The notes under the pieces are model-generated. The model made no database searches. It worked only from the letters and a program-made list of their open reading frames with translations, and was not told the DNA's origin. From Arthrobacter sp. Bz4 (GTDB taxonomy: Bacteria > Actinomycetota > Actinomycetes > Actinomycetales > Micrococcaceae): a stretch of 64,000 nucleotides of DNA. The position numbers were made by a program, and so were the translations under genes. This document shows, piece by piece, positions 1 to 8,347 of this stretch; positions within the stretch are counted from its first letter, which is position 1, and the number at the start of each line of letters is the position of its first letter. The stretch is from positions 1 to 64,000 of the forward strand of contig NZ_QDAE01000008.1 of assembly GCF_003075455.1 (NCBI RefSeq), written 5' to 3'.

Positions 1-12
1 TGGGTGGTCGGG

Positions 13-864
13 TTAGGCGCCGGTGGCGACCGGCAGGTCCGAGCGGGATGACCATTGGGACCAGGACCCCGGATAAAGCGCCGCCGGGTAGCCAGCGATT
101 TCCAGGGCAGCGATCTGGTGGGCGGCGGTAATGCCCGATCCGCAGTACACTGCGACGTCGACGGCGTCGTTGACGCCAAAGGCTTCGAAGCGCCGGCGCA
201 GATCGGCGGGTGTCTTGAACCTTTGGTCGGGGGCAAGATTCTCGCTGGTGGGCGCACTCACCGCACCCGGAATGTGGCCGGCTTTGGGGTCGAGTGGTTC
301 CACCTCGCCGCGGAAACGCTCTCCGGCACGCGCGTCCAGCAGCACACCGTGCTCGGCGATGCCCTGCACACCATCGATGTCGGTGACCGGCATTGCACCA
401 CTGCCGCCCTCTTCGTCGAGGCCCAGCTCCACCTCGCCGAGGCAGTGCTGTTCCTCGCCCCCTTCAGTCTCGTACCCGGCGTCGACCCAGGCAGCGAGGC
501 CGCCGTCGAGCAGCTGTACCGTGTCGAGACCCGCCCACCGCAGCAACCACCAGAGCCGGGCGGCGGAGGTATTACCTGAATTGTCATAGGCCACCACCAC
601 GTCGCCGTCGTTGATGCCCCACTGCCGGGCGGCTTCCTGCAGTTGCTCGAGGCCAGGCAGCGGGTGCCTGCCCTCCCGCGCCGACGGTTCACCGCTCAGT
701 GTGGCTTCGAGGTCAACGTACACGGCGCCGGGGATGTGGGCTGATTGGTAATGACCGTGGCCGTGGGGATCGCCCAACGCCCAGCGGACATCCAGCAGAA
801 CCGTCTGCAGGCCGGAGGTCATCCGGTCCCGCAGGGTCTGCACGTCCATCAGAGTCTTCATCAA
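13..864 (-). CDS. sseA: 3-mercaptopyruvate/thiosulfate sulfurtransferase (tandem rhodanese)
   Basis: A 283-residue protein with two rhodanese domains, an inactive N-terminal one (about 1-140) and a catalytic C-terminal one (about 155-283). The catalytic Cys is near residue 241 in the loop CGSGIT. In this family CGSGVT-type loops point to 3-mercaptopyruvate as sulfur donor, whereas CRxGVT loops favour thiosulfate, so mercaptopyruvate is the better guess. The enzyme transfers sulfane sulfur to thiols or cyanide in the cytoplasm. The ATG at 864 is preceded by AGGAGA with six-base spacing; a second ATG follows directly. It diverges from a cysteine desulfhydrase-like gene, which suggests a shared role in cysteine and sulfide metabolism (inference). 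Family assignment is secure; the exact substrate is not. Confidence 0.93.
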   Translation of the reverse strand: MMKTLMDVQTLRDRMTSGLQTVLLDVRWALGDPHGHGHYQSAHIPGAVYVDLEATLSGEPSAREGRHPLPGLEQLQEAARQWGINDGDVVVAYDNSGNTSAARLWWLLRWAGLDTVQLLDGGLAAWVDAGYETEGGEEQHCLGEVELGLDEEGGSGAMPVTDIDGVQGIAEHGVLLDARAGERFRGEVEPLDPKAGHIPGAVSAPTSENLAPDQRFKTPADLRRRFEAFGVNDAVDVAVYCGSGITAAHQIAALEIAGYPAALYPGSWSQWSSRSDLPVATGA

Positions 865-985
865 GATCTCCTTTTAATGTGACCGGCAACACTGCCGGAC
901 CTGATGCAATCCAGTCCACCACAGCCCGGGCCGGTACTCCAATCTCGCCGCCAACGACTTTCCGCCCCTCCGTTGGGCGGCCCGG

Positions 986-1000
986 TAGGCTGAACCAGTG
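986..1000 (+). promoter_or_regulatory. Leaderless-type promoter -10 and start of the cysteine desulfhydrase-like gene
   Basis: TAGGCT (986-991) fits the actinobacterial -10 pattern TAnnnT. It lies six bases before the GTG at 998, with no Shine-Dalgarno sequence between. Transcription would start at or near the start codon, giving a leaderless mRNA. The spacer GAACCA is identical to the one at 59926-59931. Confidence 0.55.
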
Positions 1001-2092
1001 AACATCCCGAGCCCCCTCTCCAACCGGTCCTGGGCTGCTGAGGCCATCCGCCGGATCGAGGCTGAAAACAACCGGTCAGCCGACACTCATCTCTACGCGG
1101 TCCCCCTGCCTGAACACTGGGGAGTCGACCTGTTCCTGAAGGACGAGTCGACCCACCGGACAGGCAGCCTCAAACACCGATTGGCTCGGTCGCTCTTCCT
1201 GTTCGGACTGGTCAACGGCTGGATCAACGAGCATACGACGGTCGTTGAGGCGTCCAGCGGGTCGACGGCGGTTTCCGAAGCGTACTTCGCGCAGCTTCTG
1301 GACCTGCCGTTCATCGCTGTGATGACCCGCACCACGAGCAAGGAAAAGATCGACCAGATCGAACAGTATGGCGGCGCCTGCCACTTCGTTGACCACGCCT
1401 CCGAGGTTTACGCCGCCGCAGCAGGCCTTGCCGCCACGACTGGCGGCCACTACATGGATCAATTCACTTACGCTGAGCGGGCAACGGACTGGCGTGGCAA
1501 CAACAACATCGCCGAGTCGATTTTCGGGCAGCTGGCCCTGGAGCAGCATCCGGTTCCCGACTGGATCGTGGTGGGCGCCGGGACGGGCGGCACCAGCGCC
1601 ACCATCGGGCGTTACATCAGGTACCAGCGCCACCACACCCGGCTGGCCGTGGTCGACCCGGAGAACTCGGCTTTTTATCCGGCCTGGCGTACCCCCGGCA
1701 CCGCGGCGGCGGGGAGTCCTTCCCGGATTGAGGGCATCGGACGGCCGCGGCTGGAACCAAGTTTTGTACCCGGCGTCATTGACCACATGATTCAGGTCCC
1801 CGACGCCGCGTCGGTCGCGGCGATGCGCCACCTACGCCAGCTCACCGGACTGCATGCGGGCCCGTCAACCGGCACCAACCTGTGGGGAGTCTGGGGGCTG
1901 ATCGCGGACATGGTCGGCCAGGGTCGCCGCGGCAGTATTGTCTCGCTGATGTGCGACGCCGGCACCAGATACACCGGGTCCTACGACGACGACGCCTGGC
2001 TGGCAGCGCGGGACCTGGATCCAGCCCCCTACCTGGCAGTGCTGGAGCGCTTCTTTGTCACCGGGAGTTGGCCCGGTGATCCTGCCAGATAG
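998..2092 (+). CDS. cds1: PLP-dependent cysteine synthase-fold enzyme, L-cysteine desulfhydrase-like (Cds1 type)
   Basis: A 364-residue fold-type II PLP enzyme. The Schiff-base lysine is near residue 59 in TGSLKHR, followed by the substrate loop EASSGSTA and the phosphate-binding glycine stretch GAGTGGTSA. The N-terminal segment beginning [10 protein letters not shown] matches the actinobacterial group that includes Mycobacterium tuberculosis Cds1 (Rv3684), which converts cysteine to pyruvate, ammonia and sulfide. This naming rests on recalled similarity and was not computed; a cysteine synthase role cannot be excluded. The start is GTG with a leaderless -10 just upstream. The divergent neighbour is a sulfurtransferase, supporting a function in cysteine breakdown or sulfide supply. 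Confidence 0.82.
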   Translation: MNIPSPLSNRSWAAEAIRRIEAENNRSADTHLYAVPLPEHWGVDLFLKDESTHRTGSLKHRLARSLFLFGLVNGWINEHTTVVEASSGSTAVSEAYFAQLLDLPFIAVMTRTTSKEKIDQIEQYGGACHFVDHASEVYAAAAGLAATTGGHYMDQFTYAERATDWRGNNNIAESIFGQLALEQHPVPDWIVVGAGTGGTSATIGRYIRYQRHHTRLAVVDPENSAFYPAWRTPGTAAAGSPSRIEGIGRPRLEPSFVPGVIDHMIQVPDAASVAAMRHLRQLTGLHAGPSTGTNLWGVWGLIADMVGQGRRGSIVSLMCDAGTRYTGSYDDDAWLAARDLDPAPYLAVLERFFVTGSWPGDPAR

Positions 2093-2124
2093 CGGCGGTC
2101 TCGGGAACCGGGTAGAACTGAATA

Positions 2125-3783
2125 ATGACTGATTCCCTGGTACTTGGCCCCATGATGCGCTACGTCGATCTGACCTCGGCCAGCATCTGGGTGGAAACCC
2201 GCCAGACTGCACGGGTCACGGTGACGGCCGGTGACCAGTCCTGGACTGCCCGGACGTTCGGTGTGCATGGCCACCACTACGCCCTGGTGGAGGCTAACGG
2301 TCTGGAACCGGGAAGCGTCACCGCCTACACGGTGTCGATTGATGGGGAGCAGGTGTGGCCCGTGGAAGGGTCAGCGTACCCGCCGTCAATGATTGCGACG
2401 CTGACCCCTGACAAGCCCATCAAAATGGCGTTCGGTTCGTGCCGGACCAGTGTCCCCCACAACGAAGCGAGAAACAGTAAACACGGTGTCGATTCGATGC
2501 GTGCCTACGCCCTGCAGATGGCCGCGGGAGTGGACGACGTCGCCTGGCCCGATCTGGTGGTGTTCCTGGGCGACCAGGTGTACGCGGATGTGACGAGTGA
2601 CGCGATGCAGGAGTTCATTAGGGCGCGCCGGGACATTGACGAGGAGCCCGGGGAGGAGCTCAAGGACTATGAGGAGTACGCCCACCTGTACAACCTGGCG
2701 TGGTCCGACGACGCCAACCGCTGGCTCCTGTCCACCCTGCCCAGCGCAATGATTTTCGACGACCACGACATTCGGGACGACTGGAACACCTCCCTGGCCT
2801 GGAAGCACGCGATGGAGGCTACCTCCTGGTGGCAGGGCCGGATCGTCTCGGGGCTGGCTTCCTACTGGGTGCACCAGCACCTGGGCAATCTTTCACCCGA
2901 GCACCGGGACCAGGACGAGATCTGGCAGTTGATCAGCTCGCACGACGGCGAGACGGAACTGGACATCAGCAACGTGCTGGACCAGTTCGCTGACCGGGCC
3001 AATCAGGAGCCGTCCACCTACCGGTGGAGCTTTGCCAGGGAAATTGGTGACGTCCGACTGGTGGTCCTGGACTCCCGTGCGGGCCGGGTACTCGACCCCG
3101 CCCAGCGGTCAATCCTCGACGACCGGGAAATGAAGTGGCTGGATGGACAAATGCAGGGCGGCTTCCGGCATCTGCTGATCGCCACCTCGCTGCCGTTCCT
3201 GCTCCCTGCGGGTTTGCACCACATCGAAGCCTGGAACGAGGCACTCGCCGACGGCGCCTGGGGCAGGTTTGGGGCGAAGATCGGCGAAAAGATGCGGCGC
3301 ACTGTGGATCTGGAGCACTGGGGTGCGTTCCAGCGAAGCTTCCGACAAGTGGCGACGATGGCGGTTGAGGTGGCAGATGGGAAGCGTGGCAAGGCACCCG
3401 AAACCGTCACCTTCCTGTCGGGGGACGTGCACTTCTCGTATGTCTCCGAGGTGGAGCGCACCTCCGGGAGCCGGATCATCCAGGCGGTCTGTTCGCCGAT
3501 CCGCAACCCGCTCCCCCGCGCCATGCGTTTTGCTACCGCCATCCTGTCCTACGGCGTCGCAAGCCCGGTGGGGGCACTGGTGGCCCGGTCGGCGAAGGTG
3601 CCGAGTCCGCCCTTCCGCTGGTCCGGGCTGAAAGGCCCCTGGTTCGACAACAACCTGGCCGGCCTCGAAGACGGCCCAGCCGGTCTGCGGTTCTGGTGGG
3701 AGCGCGGGGTGGTGGTCGACGGCGACCACCTCTCACCCCGGTTGGAAGAGGTCTCCACGGTGACCGTCTCACCGCGGAACTAG
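2125..3783 (+). CDS. PhoD-like metallophosphatase (alkaline phosphatase D family)
   Basis: A 552-residue protein with a beta-rich N-terminal domain (about 1-95) followed by a PhoD-type metallophosphatase domain. Metal-ligand motifs visible are FGSCR, VVFLGDQVYAD, FDDHDIRDDWN and, near the C-terminus, LSGDVHFSYV. Classical PhoD is a Tat-exported phosphodiesterase, but no twin-arginine or Sec signal is present here, so this member is probably cytoplasmic, as in many Actinobacteria. The substrate is unknown. The ATG at 2125 follows the cysteine desulfhydrase gene by 32 bases, so cotranscription is possible, though AT-rich bases ahead of the start could also be a separate promoter. Confidence 0.88.
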   Translation: MTDSLVLGPMMRYVDLTSASIWVETRQTARVTVTAGDQSWTARTFGVHGHHYALVEANGLEPGSVTAYTVSIDGEQVWPVEGSAYPPSMIATLTPDKPIKMAFGSCRTSVPHNEARNSKHGVDSMRAYALQMAAGVDDVAWPDLVVFLGDQVYADVTSDAMQEFIRARRDIDEEPGEELKDYEEYAHLYNLAWSDDANRWLLSTLPSAMIFDDHDIRDDWNTSLAWKHAMEATSWWQGRIVSGLASYWVHQHLGNLSPEHRDQDEIWQLISSHDGETELDISNVLDQFADRANQEPSTYRWSFAREIGDVRLVVLDSRAGRVLDPAQRSILDDREMKWLDGQMQGGFRHLLIATSLPFLLPAGLHHIEAWNEALADGAWGRFGAKIGEKMRRTVDLEHWGAFQRSFRQVATMAVEVADGKRGKAPETVTFLSGDVHFSYVSEVERTSGSRIIQAVCSPIRNPLPRAMRFATAILSYGVASPVGALVARSAKVPSPPFRWSGLKGPWFDNNLAGLEDGPAGLRFWWERGVVVDGDHLSPRLEEVSTVTVSPRN

Positions 3784-3848
3784 CTCATCACGGAGTTTGA
3801 ATCCGTCACTGCGTTGGATGTACTGACCGGAGCGGCTGATTGAGTGAC

Positions 3849-4547
3849 TCACCCGCTCCGAGCGTGCACCGGTCTGGCGTTCGCTGGGGGTTCTCCGACC
3901 TCGTGGATGGTATGGCCGACGCAAGCCGTCCTGGTTACGCTGGCTCGTTCGATGCGAGACACAGTGAACCATCGCATTGCGTTGCGCAGTCGGCACCACC
4001 CCACCAGGTAGCACTGGCCGTTCGTGGCGGCGAACAGCACTGGCTCAGCGTCGCGGGTGGTCGTGGTCTCGTCTCCCGATGTGTAGGAAATGCGGAGTAC
4101 CCGCTGCTCGGCCATCGCCTCCTCCAGCGCCGACTTGGTTGCGCGCGAAGAGGAGGGAAGCGCGTTGACCCAGACGCGGTGAGCGAGTTCGTCGGCTCGG
4201 GCTCGGGTTTTAGGATCTAGGACGTCCATAATCTTCTGGATACCTGCTGCCGCCAGATCGGCGTAGGGGGCATCGGGTGCAGCGGATACGGCTGCCATGA
4301 GGGCCACGGCCTGGGCTGGGGACAGGCTGACCGGCGGCAGGGACCCTTCTACAGCCAATCCGTAGCCACCGCCCGGACCTGGGCGGGACCATATCGGCGC
4401 ACCGCTGTTCTCTAACGCATCGAGGTCTCTCTTGATGGTGCGCACGGATACCTCAAACTCTCTCGCCAACCGCTCAGCGGAAACGCCGCGCGCACCGCTG
4501 CGGCGCAACATCTCGGATAATGCGTGGAGCCGTTCGACTCGTCTCAC
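3849..4547 (-). CDS. HTH/WYL-domain transcriptional regulator (YafY/DeoR-like)
   Basis: A 232-residue regulator. An N-terminal winged helix-turn-helix (about 1-60, including RLAREFEVSVRTIKRDLDAL) is followed by a WYL-type ligand-sensing domain (about 130-215). The usual W-Y-L triad is only loosely kept, with CYLVGWCRLRNAMRWF in the matching place. Family members bind DNA and respond to small ligands or nucleic acids. It diverges from the alpha/beta hydrolase at 4621 across about 70 bp, the usual arrangement of a local regulator with its target (inference). A TGACA direct repeat with seven-base spacing (near 4570-4586) between the genes is a candidate operator. Confidence 0.87.
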   Translation of the reverse strand: MRRVERLHALSEMLRRSGARGVSAERLAREFEVSVRTIKRDLDALENSGAPIWSRPGPGGGYGLAVEGSLPPVSLSPAQAVALMAAVSAAPDAPYADLAAAGIQKIMDVLDPKTRARADELAHRVWVNALPSSSRATKSALEEAMAEQRVLRISYTSGDETTTTRDAEPVLFAATNGQCYLVGWCRLRNAMRWFTVSRIERASVTRTACVGHTIHEVGEPPANARPVHARSG

Positions 4548-4620
4548 AGTTCAGCACCCGACAAATTCATGACATAAATAGTGACACACCGTTGTCTTGG
4601 GTGCCTGCGATGGTTGAGGC

Positions 4621-5418
4621 ATGACAACTACTACAAGCAATCCGATCATCATTCTCATCGCCGGCCACTGGCTGGGGGCCTGGGCGTGGGATGAAGTCCT
4701 TGAACACCTGACCACCGACCACTTTCGTGCAATCGCGGTGACACTGCCCGGTCTTGACGGGGACGATCCCGAGCGTGCGGCGAAGACTCTCGACGATCAG
4801 GCCGCAGCGGTCCTGGATGTCATCACCCAACTCGGGATTTCCGAGGATCAGCCCGCAACTCTCGTCGCTCACAGTGGGGCGAACGCCCCCGTCAGCCTCG
4901 TCCTTGACCGACACCCTGAGTTGGTTCATCGAGTAGTGTGGGTCGACTCCGGCCCGGTGGCGACGGGAACCGCCTTCGCCCCAGACATCCCCGAGGAGTT
5001 GAAGGAACTTCCGCTGCCACCCCTCGACGTCCTCGCACAGCAGGCGAGCCTCGAGGGCCTGAGCGCAGAGGTCCTCGAGCGTTTCCGGGCCCGGGCCGTC
5101 CCCGAACCCGGCCCCGTGCTTCGTCAGCCCGTCGATCTCACGAACGATGCCCGCCGCAAGGTCCGGACCACCCTGGTGTGCTGCTCGATCCCGAGCGCGC
5201 AGGTGCTCGAGCTTGCCCGCGCGGGCCATCCCATGTTTGCCGAAGTCCCGACCATCGAGCACCTCGACGTCATTGACCTTCCGACGGGGCATTGGCCTAT
5301 GTGGAGCCGTCCCCGCGATCTCGCCAGGGCCATTCAGTCAGCGGCTTCTCAACCCGACGCTGCCCTAGATCGTCACGCTCTCACCGGGGGCAAGATGACG
5401 GAACTCGGTGCCATATAG
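4621..5418 (+). CDS. Alpha/beta hydrolase
   Basis: A 265-residue alpha/beta-hydrolase-fold protein. The oxyanion-hole region reads AGHWLGAWAWDEV near residue 15. The nucleophile elbow is VAHSGAN near residue 82, where the usual G-x-S-x-G is altered to A-H-S-G-A. The probable catalytic His is in GHWPMWSRP near residue 224. It is probably a cytoplasmic esterase or a related hydrolase of unknown substrate. The last 54 bp overlap, convergently, the 3' end of the MBL-fold gene, and the C-terminal tail after about residue 237 is unlike the core, so the true end may be earlier or a late frameshift may exist. The divergent WYL regulator likely controls it. Confidence 0.85.
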   Translation: MTTTTSNPIIILIAGHWLGAWAWDEVLEHLTTDHFRAIAVTLPGLDGDDPERAAKTLDDQAAAVLDVITQLGISEDQPATLVAHSGANAPVSLVLDRHPELVHRVVWVDSGPVATGTAFAPDIPEELKELPLPPLDVLAQQASLEGLSAEVLERFRARAVPEPGPVLRQPVDLTNDARRKVRTTLVCCSIPSAQVLELARAGHPMFAEVPTIEHLDVIDLPTGHWPMWSRPRDLARAIQSAASQPDAALDRHALTGGKMTELGAI

Positions 5419-6024
5419 GCCTCCGATCCGCGCCAGATGGCCTTCGACCAGCTGCAGACCGGTTTCGTTGAGGAGCGCATCGTGGATCTGGAACGCCCGG
5501 GCCGCCCGCACTGAAGTGACGAAATCGATCACTTCGGCTGTCTTGGACCACGGCGCGTGCACCGGCACCAGAACCGTCGACACGTCAACGCCATGCGGGA
5601 CAATGAACGAATCGCCCGGGTGGTAGAGAGAACCATCGATGAGGTACCCAATATTGGCCACCATCGGAATATGCGGGTGGATCAGCGCATGCTGACCACC
5701 GAAGGTCTGCACCTCAAAACCTGCAACACTGTACCGCTGCTCGGGCTCGGCCGTATGCACCCGGTCCAGGCCATCGGCGTCGAGCCGCTCGGCCAACATA
5801 CCGGCCACCTTCGCTGGTGCATAGATCAGCAGTGACTGGTCCCGTTGCAACGCCGCCACCACCTTCTCCTCGTCGAAGTGGTCGGCATGCTGATGGGTGA
5901 TCAGCACCGCGTGTGCCCCCGCCAGTGCCGTCTCGGCCTCCGAGAATGTTCCCGGGTCGATCACGAGCACGGCACCGTCCTTCTCCAACCGGACACAGGC
6001 ATGAGTGAATTTGGTGAGCTTCAT
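5365..6024 (-). CDS. MBL-fold metallo-hydrolase (UPF0173/UlaG-like)
   Basis: A 219-residue metallo-beta-lactamase-fold protein. It starts with MKLTKFTHACVRLE and carries the metal motif THQHADHF near residues 43-50, plus later His and Asp ligands in HPGDSF and IHDALLN. Proteins of this shape are putative metal-dependent hydrolases with unknown substrates. It is transcribed away from zur. Its 3' end overlaps the convergent hydrolase gene by 54 bp. Function beyond the fold cannot be stated. Confidence 0.86.
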   Translation of the reverse strand: MKLTKFTHACVRLEKDGAVLVIDPGTFSEAETALAGAHAVLITHQHADHFDEEKVVAALQRDQSLLIYAPAKVAGMLAERLDADGLDRVHTAEPEQRYSVAGFEVQTFGGQHALIHPHIPMVANIGYLIDGSLYHPGDSFIVPHGVDVSTVLVPVHAPWSKTAEVIDFVTSVRAARAFQIHDALLNETGLQLVEGHLARIGGLYGTEFRHLAPGESVTI

Positions 6025-6135
6025 CGCGTCAGCCTACCGCCGACCACCCCGGCAGCAACAGGACCGGCAGCTGAGCGCTGGTAACCTTATTCGCGACAGT
6101 CAGTAACACCCGAGCCGTCAGGAGGCGATCCGTCA

Positions 6136-6570
6136 GTGCCACCAACAGCAGAACCGACAGCACGCAAGGGACCGGAACAACGGGTCACCAAGCAGCGGCT
6201 GGCGGTAGGCGCGGCGCTGGATAAGCTCGACGATTTCGTCAGCACCCAGGAGCTTCACCGGCGCCTGCACGAAGCCGGCAACGCGGTGTCACTGGCCACC
6301 ACCTACCGGATTCTCCAGTCGATGTCCGAAGACGGGTTGGTTGACGTGCTGCGCAACGGCGAAGGCGAAGCCGTCTATCGCCGGTGCGACGCCCCACATC
6401 ACCATCACCATCTGCTCTGTCGGAGTTGCGGGCGCGCTGTCGAGATCGAAGCGCCGGCCGTTGAGAAATGGGCTGCACGGATTGCTGAAGAGTATGGCTA
6501 CACCGAGGTGGCCCACACCGTTGAAATTTACGGCCTCTGCCCCGCCTGCACTGCCGGCGCTGCGGGTTAG
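6136..6570 (+). CDS. zur: Fur-family zinc regulator, probably Zur
   Basis: A 144-residue Fur-superfamily repressor. The winged helix (about 20-85) contains SLATTYRILQSM. The metal-binding half has the run PHHHHHLLCRSCG and a second CPAC pair at the C-terminus, the structural-zinc cysteines. The adjacent convergent gene set encodes a ZnuABC-type importer, so zinc-dependent repression of that set is the best reading; iron or manganese sensing is less likely. The start GTG at 6136 follows AGGAGG (6120-6125). The stop codon overlaps the stop of znuB on the other strand by four bases. A candidate operator lies upstream of znuA at 9457-9469. Confidence 0.9.
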   Translation: MPPTAEPTARKGPEQRVTKQRLAVGAALDKLDDFVSTQELHRRLHEAGNAVSLATTYRILQSMSEDGLVDVLRNGEGEAVYRRCDAPHHHHHLLCRSCGRAVEIEAPAVEKWAARIAEEYGYTEVAHTVEIYGLCPACTAGAAG

Positions 6571-7454
6571 GCCGGGCGCACCACTGCTGGTGTTGAAGTG
6601 GTCAACGCGGTGCGTCTTCCGCGCTGCCAGCTAATTCCCCGGCAGACGAGGTAGATCACGAAGGAAATTGTGGTCACGTAGGGACTGATGGGGATCCGGC
6701 CACCCAGGGCCAGAAGGATCCCGCCGACCACTGACACACAGGCAAAAATCACGCTGAGCAACACCACGATTCGTGGCGACGACGTCACCTTCAGCGCCGC
6801 TGCTGCCGGGGTGATGAGCAGGGCCAGGACGAGCAGCGCTCCCACCACCTGAATGGACAGCGCAACCGACACGCCCAGCAGGAACATGAACATGATGGAG
6901 AGCCCCCGCACCGGCACGCCGCGAGCCTCGGCGAGGTCGGCGTCGGCGCTGGCAAAGGTGAGCGGCCGCCAAATGGCGAGCAGCGCCACCATCACCGCCA
7001 CTGCGCAACCCGCCAGCAGGGACAGCTGGACATCATCGACCGAGACAATCTGCCCAGTCAGCAGGCCAAACTTGTTGGCAGCGCGGCCTTCGTACAACGC
7101 CAGGAACAGGATGCCCAGGCCGAGACCGAAGGGCATAATCACACCGATGATCGAGTTCCGGTCCCTCGCTCTGATCCCCATGACGCCGAGGACCACCGCT
7201 GCGAGCACTGAACCCACCAGGGATCCGTAGATCACATTCGCCCCGATGAGGAGGGCAAACGCTGCGCCGGCAAACGACAGCTCGGCGATGCCGTGGACGG
7301 CGAAAGCGAGATCGCGCATCATCACGAACGTGCCGATCAACCCGCCGAGAAGCCCCAGCACTGCGCCCGCCCAGAGCGAGTTCTGCACCAGAGGAAGCAG
7401 ATCCGAGTAGTTGTCGAAGTTGAAGATTGCGGTCAGGATCTCCTGCAGGTCCAC
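6567..7454 (-). CDS. znuB: Zinc ABC transporter permease
   Basis: A 295-residue polytopic protein of the metal ABC-3 permease family. About eight hydrophobic segments are visible. The N-terminal part has LLGGLIGTFVMMRDLAFAVHG, followed by the helix that includes HGIAELSFAGAAFALL. It would form the membrane channel for zinc entering from ZnuA. It is the last gene of the znuA-znuC-znuB unit, two bases after znuC. The zinc assignment comes from the Zur and His-rich ZnuA neighbours, since the permease alone does not separate zinc from manganese. Confidence 0.9.
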   Translation of the reverse strand: MDLQEILTAIFNFDNYSDLLPLVQNSLWAGAVLGLLGGLIGTFVMMRDLAFAVHGIAELSFAGAAFALLIGANVIYGSLVGSVLAAVVLGVMGIRARDRNSIIGVIMPFGLGLGILFLALYEGRAANKFGLLTGQIVSVDDVQLSLLAGCAVAVMVALLAIWRPLTFASADADLAEARGVPVRGLSIMFMFLLGVSVALSIQVVGALLVLALLITPAAAALKVTSSPRIVVLLSVIFACVSVVGGILLALGGRIPISPYVTTISFVIYLVCRGISWQRGRRTALTTSTPAVVRPA

Positions 7455-7456
7455 TG

Positions 7457-8302
7457 TCAGTGTCCTTCCGCGTGATGGTGGGTGGTGTCATCGGGCAGCC
7501 CGACGACGATGATCCGGCCCTTGCTGTGCAGGACCTCGACGTTGCTTTTGTAGAGCTCGGACAACACTTCACTGGTCATTACCTCGTGCGGTGCGCCGAC
7601 CCTGAACTGGCCTTCGGCAAGATAAAGCACCCGGTCGACGTAGTCGATGATCGGGTTGATCTCATGCGTCACGAAAACCACTGCCGACTCGTTGACCCGG
7701 CACTGCGAGTTGATCAACCCGCTCACTGCCTGCTGGTGGTGGAGATCAAGGGAGAGCAGCGGTTCATCGCAGAGAAGCACCTGCGGATTGGTCGCGAGGG
7801 CCTGGGCTGCGCGCAGCCGCTGTTGCTCTCCCCCGGAAAGCCGCCCGACCGGCGCGTCGGCATAGGAGGATGCACCCACCTTTTCCAGCAGGGCATCGAC
7901 CGTGGCGTTGTAGTCCCGGCCCCTCCATCTGAGCCCCCACCGGTGACCGTCGACGCCGAGGCCCACCAGGTCACGGGCCCGCAGCGGGGTTTCCGGCGGA
8001 AAGGACTTCTGCTGGGGGATGTACCCGATGTCGCGGCTGCCGCGACGCACCGCCGAGCCGTTGACGGTCGCCGAGCCGGAGTCAAGTTGCTGAAGGCCCA
8101 GGAGGACCTTCAGGAGACTGGTTTTCCCTGAACCGTTGGGGCCGAGGACAGCGAAAAACTCGCCCTTACCGATATCGAGGTCAAGATTCTGCCAGAGGAC
8201 ACGGTCGCCGAAGGAGAGCGACGCCGATCGGAGCCGAACCATAGGTGCTGTTTCCGGCCGCTCGGCCGTGCGGTGGTCTTGGGTCAAAGCCAGTAGGTTC
8301 AT
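7457..8302 (-). CDS. znuC: Zinc ABC transporter ATP-binding protein
   Basis: A 281-residue ABC ATPase. Walker A is GPNGSGKTS near residue 55, the signature is LSGGEQQR, Walker B is VLLCDEPLLSLD and the switch His is in VFVTHEI. The C-terminus is His-rich (DDTTHHHAEGH), which fits a zinc-handling protein. It powers uptake through the permease encoded two bases downstream. The first 20 or so residues precede the ABC domain, and a later start near MVRLRSASLSFG is possible. Confidence 0.91.
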   Translation of the reverse strand: MNLLALTQDHRTAERPETAPMVRLRSASLSFGDRVLWQNLDLDIGKGEFFAVLGPNGSGKTSLLKVLLGLQQLDSGSATVNGSAVRRGSRDIGYIPQQKSFPPETPLRARDLVGLGVDGHRWGLRWRGRDYNATVDALLEKVGASSYADAPVGRLSGGEQQRLRAAQALATNPQVLLCDEPLLSLDLHHQQAVSGLINSQCRVNESAVVFVTHEINPIIDYVDRVLYLAEGQFRVGAPHEVMTSEVLSELYKSNVEVLHSKGRIIVVGLPDDTTHHHAEGH

Positions 8303-8347
8303 CTCCAGCGAAAAGGTAGGTGGCGTGGCGTTTCCACCATCAGTTGA

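Noticed and set aside
865-930. A GGATT-N17-GTT pattern upstream of sseA resembling a SigR promoter.
   Set aside because: One core base differs and the spacer is 17 instead of 18; the two other sites in this window are exact, so this is too weak.
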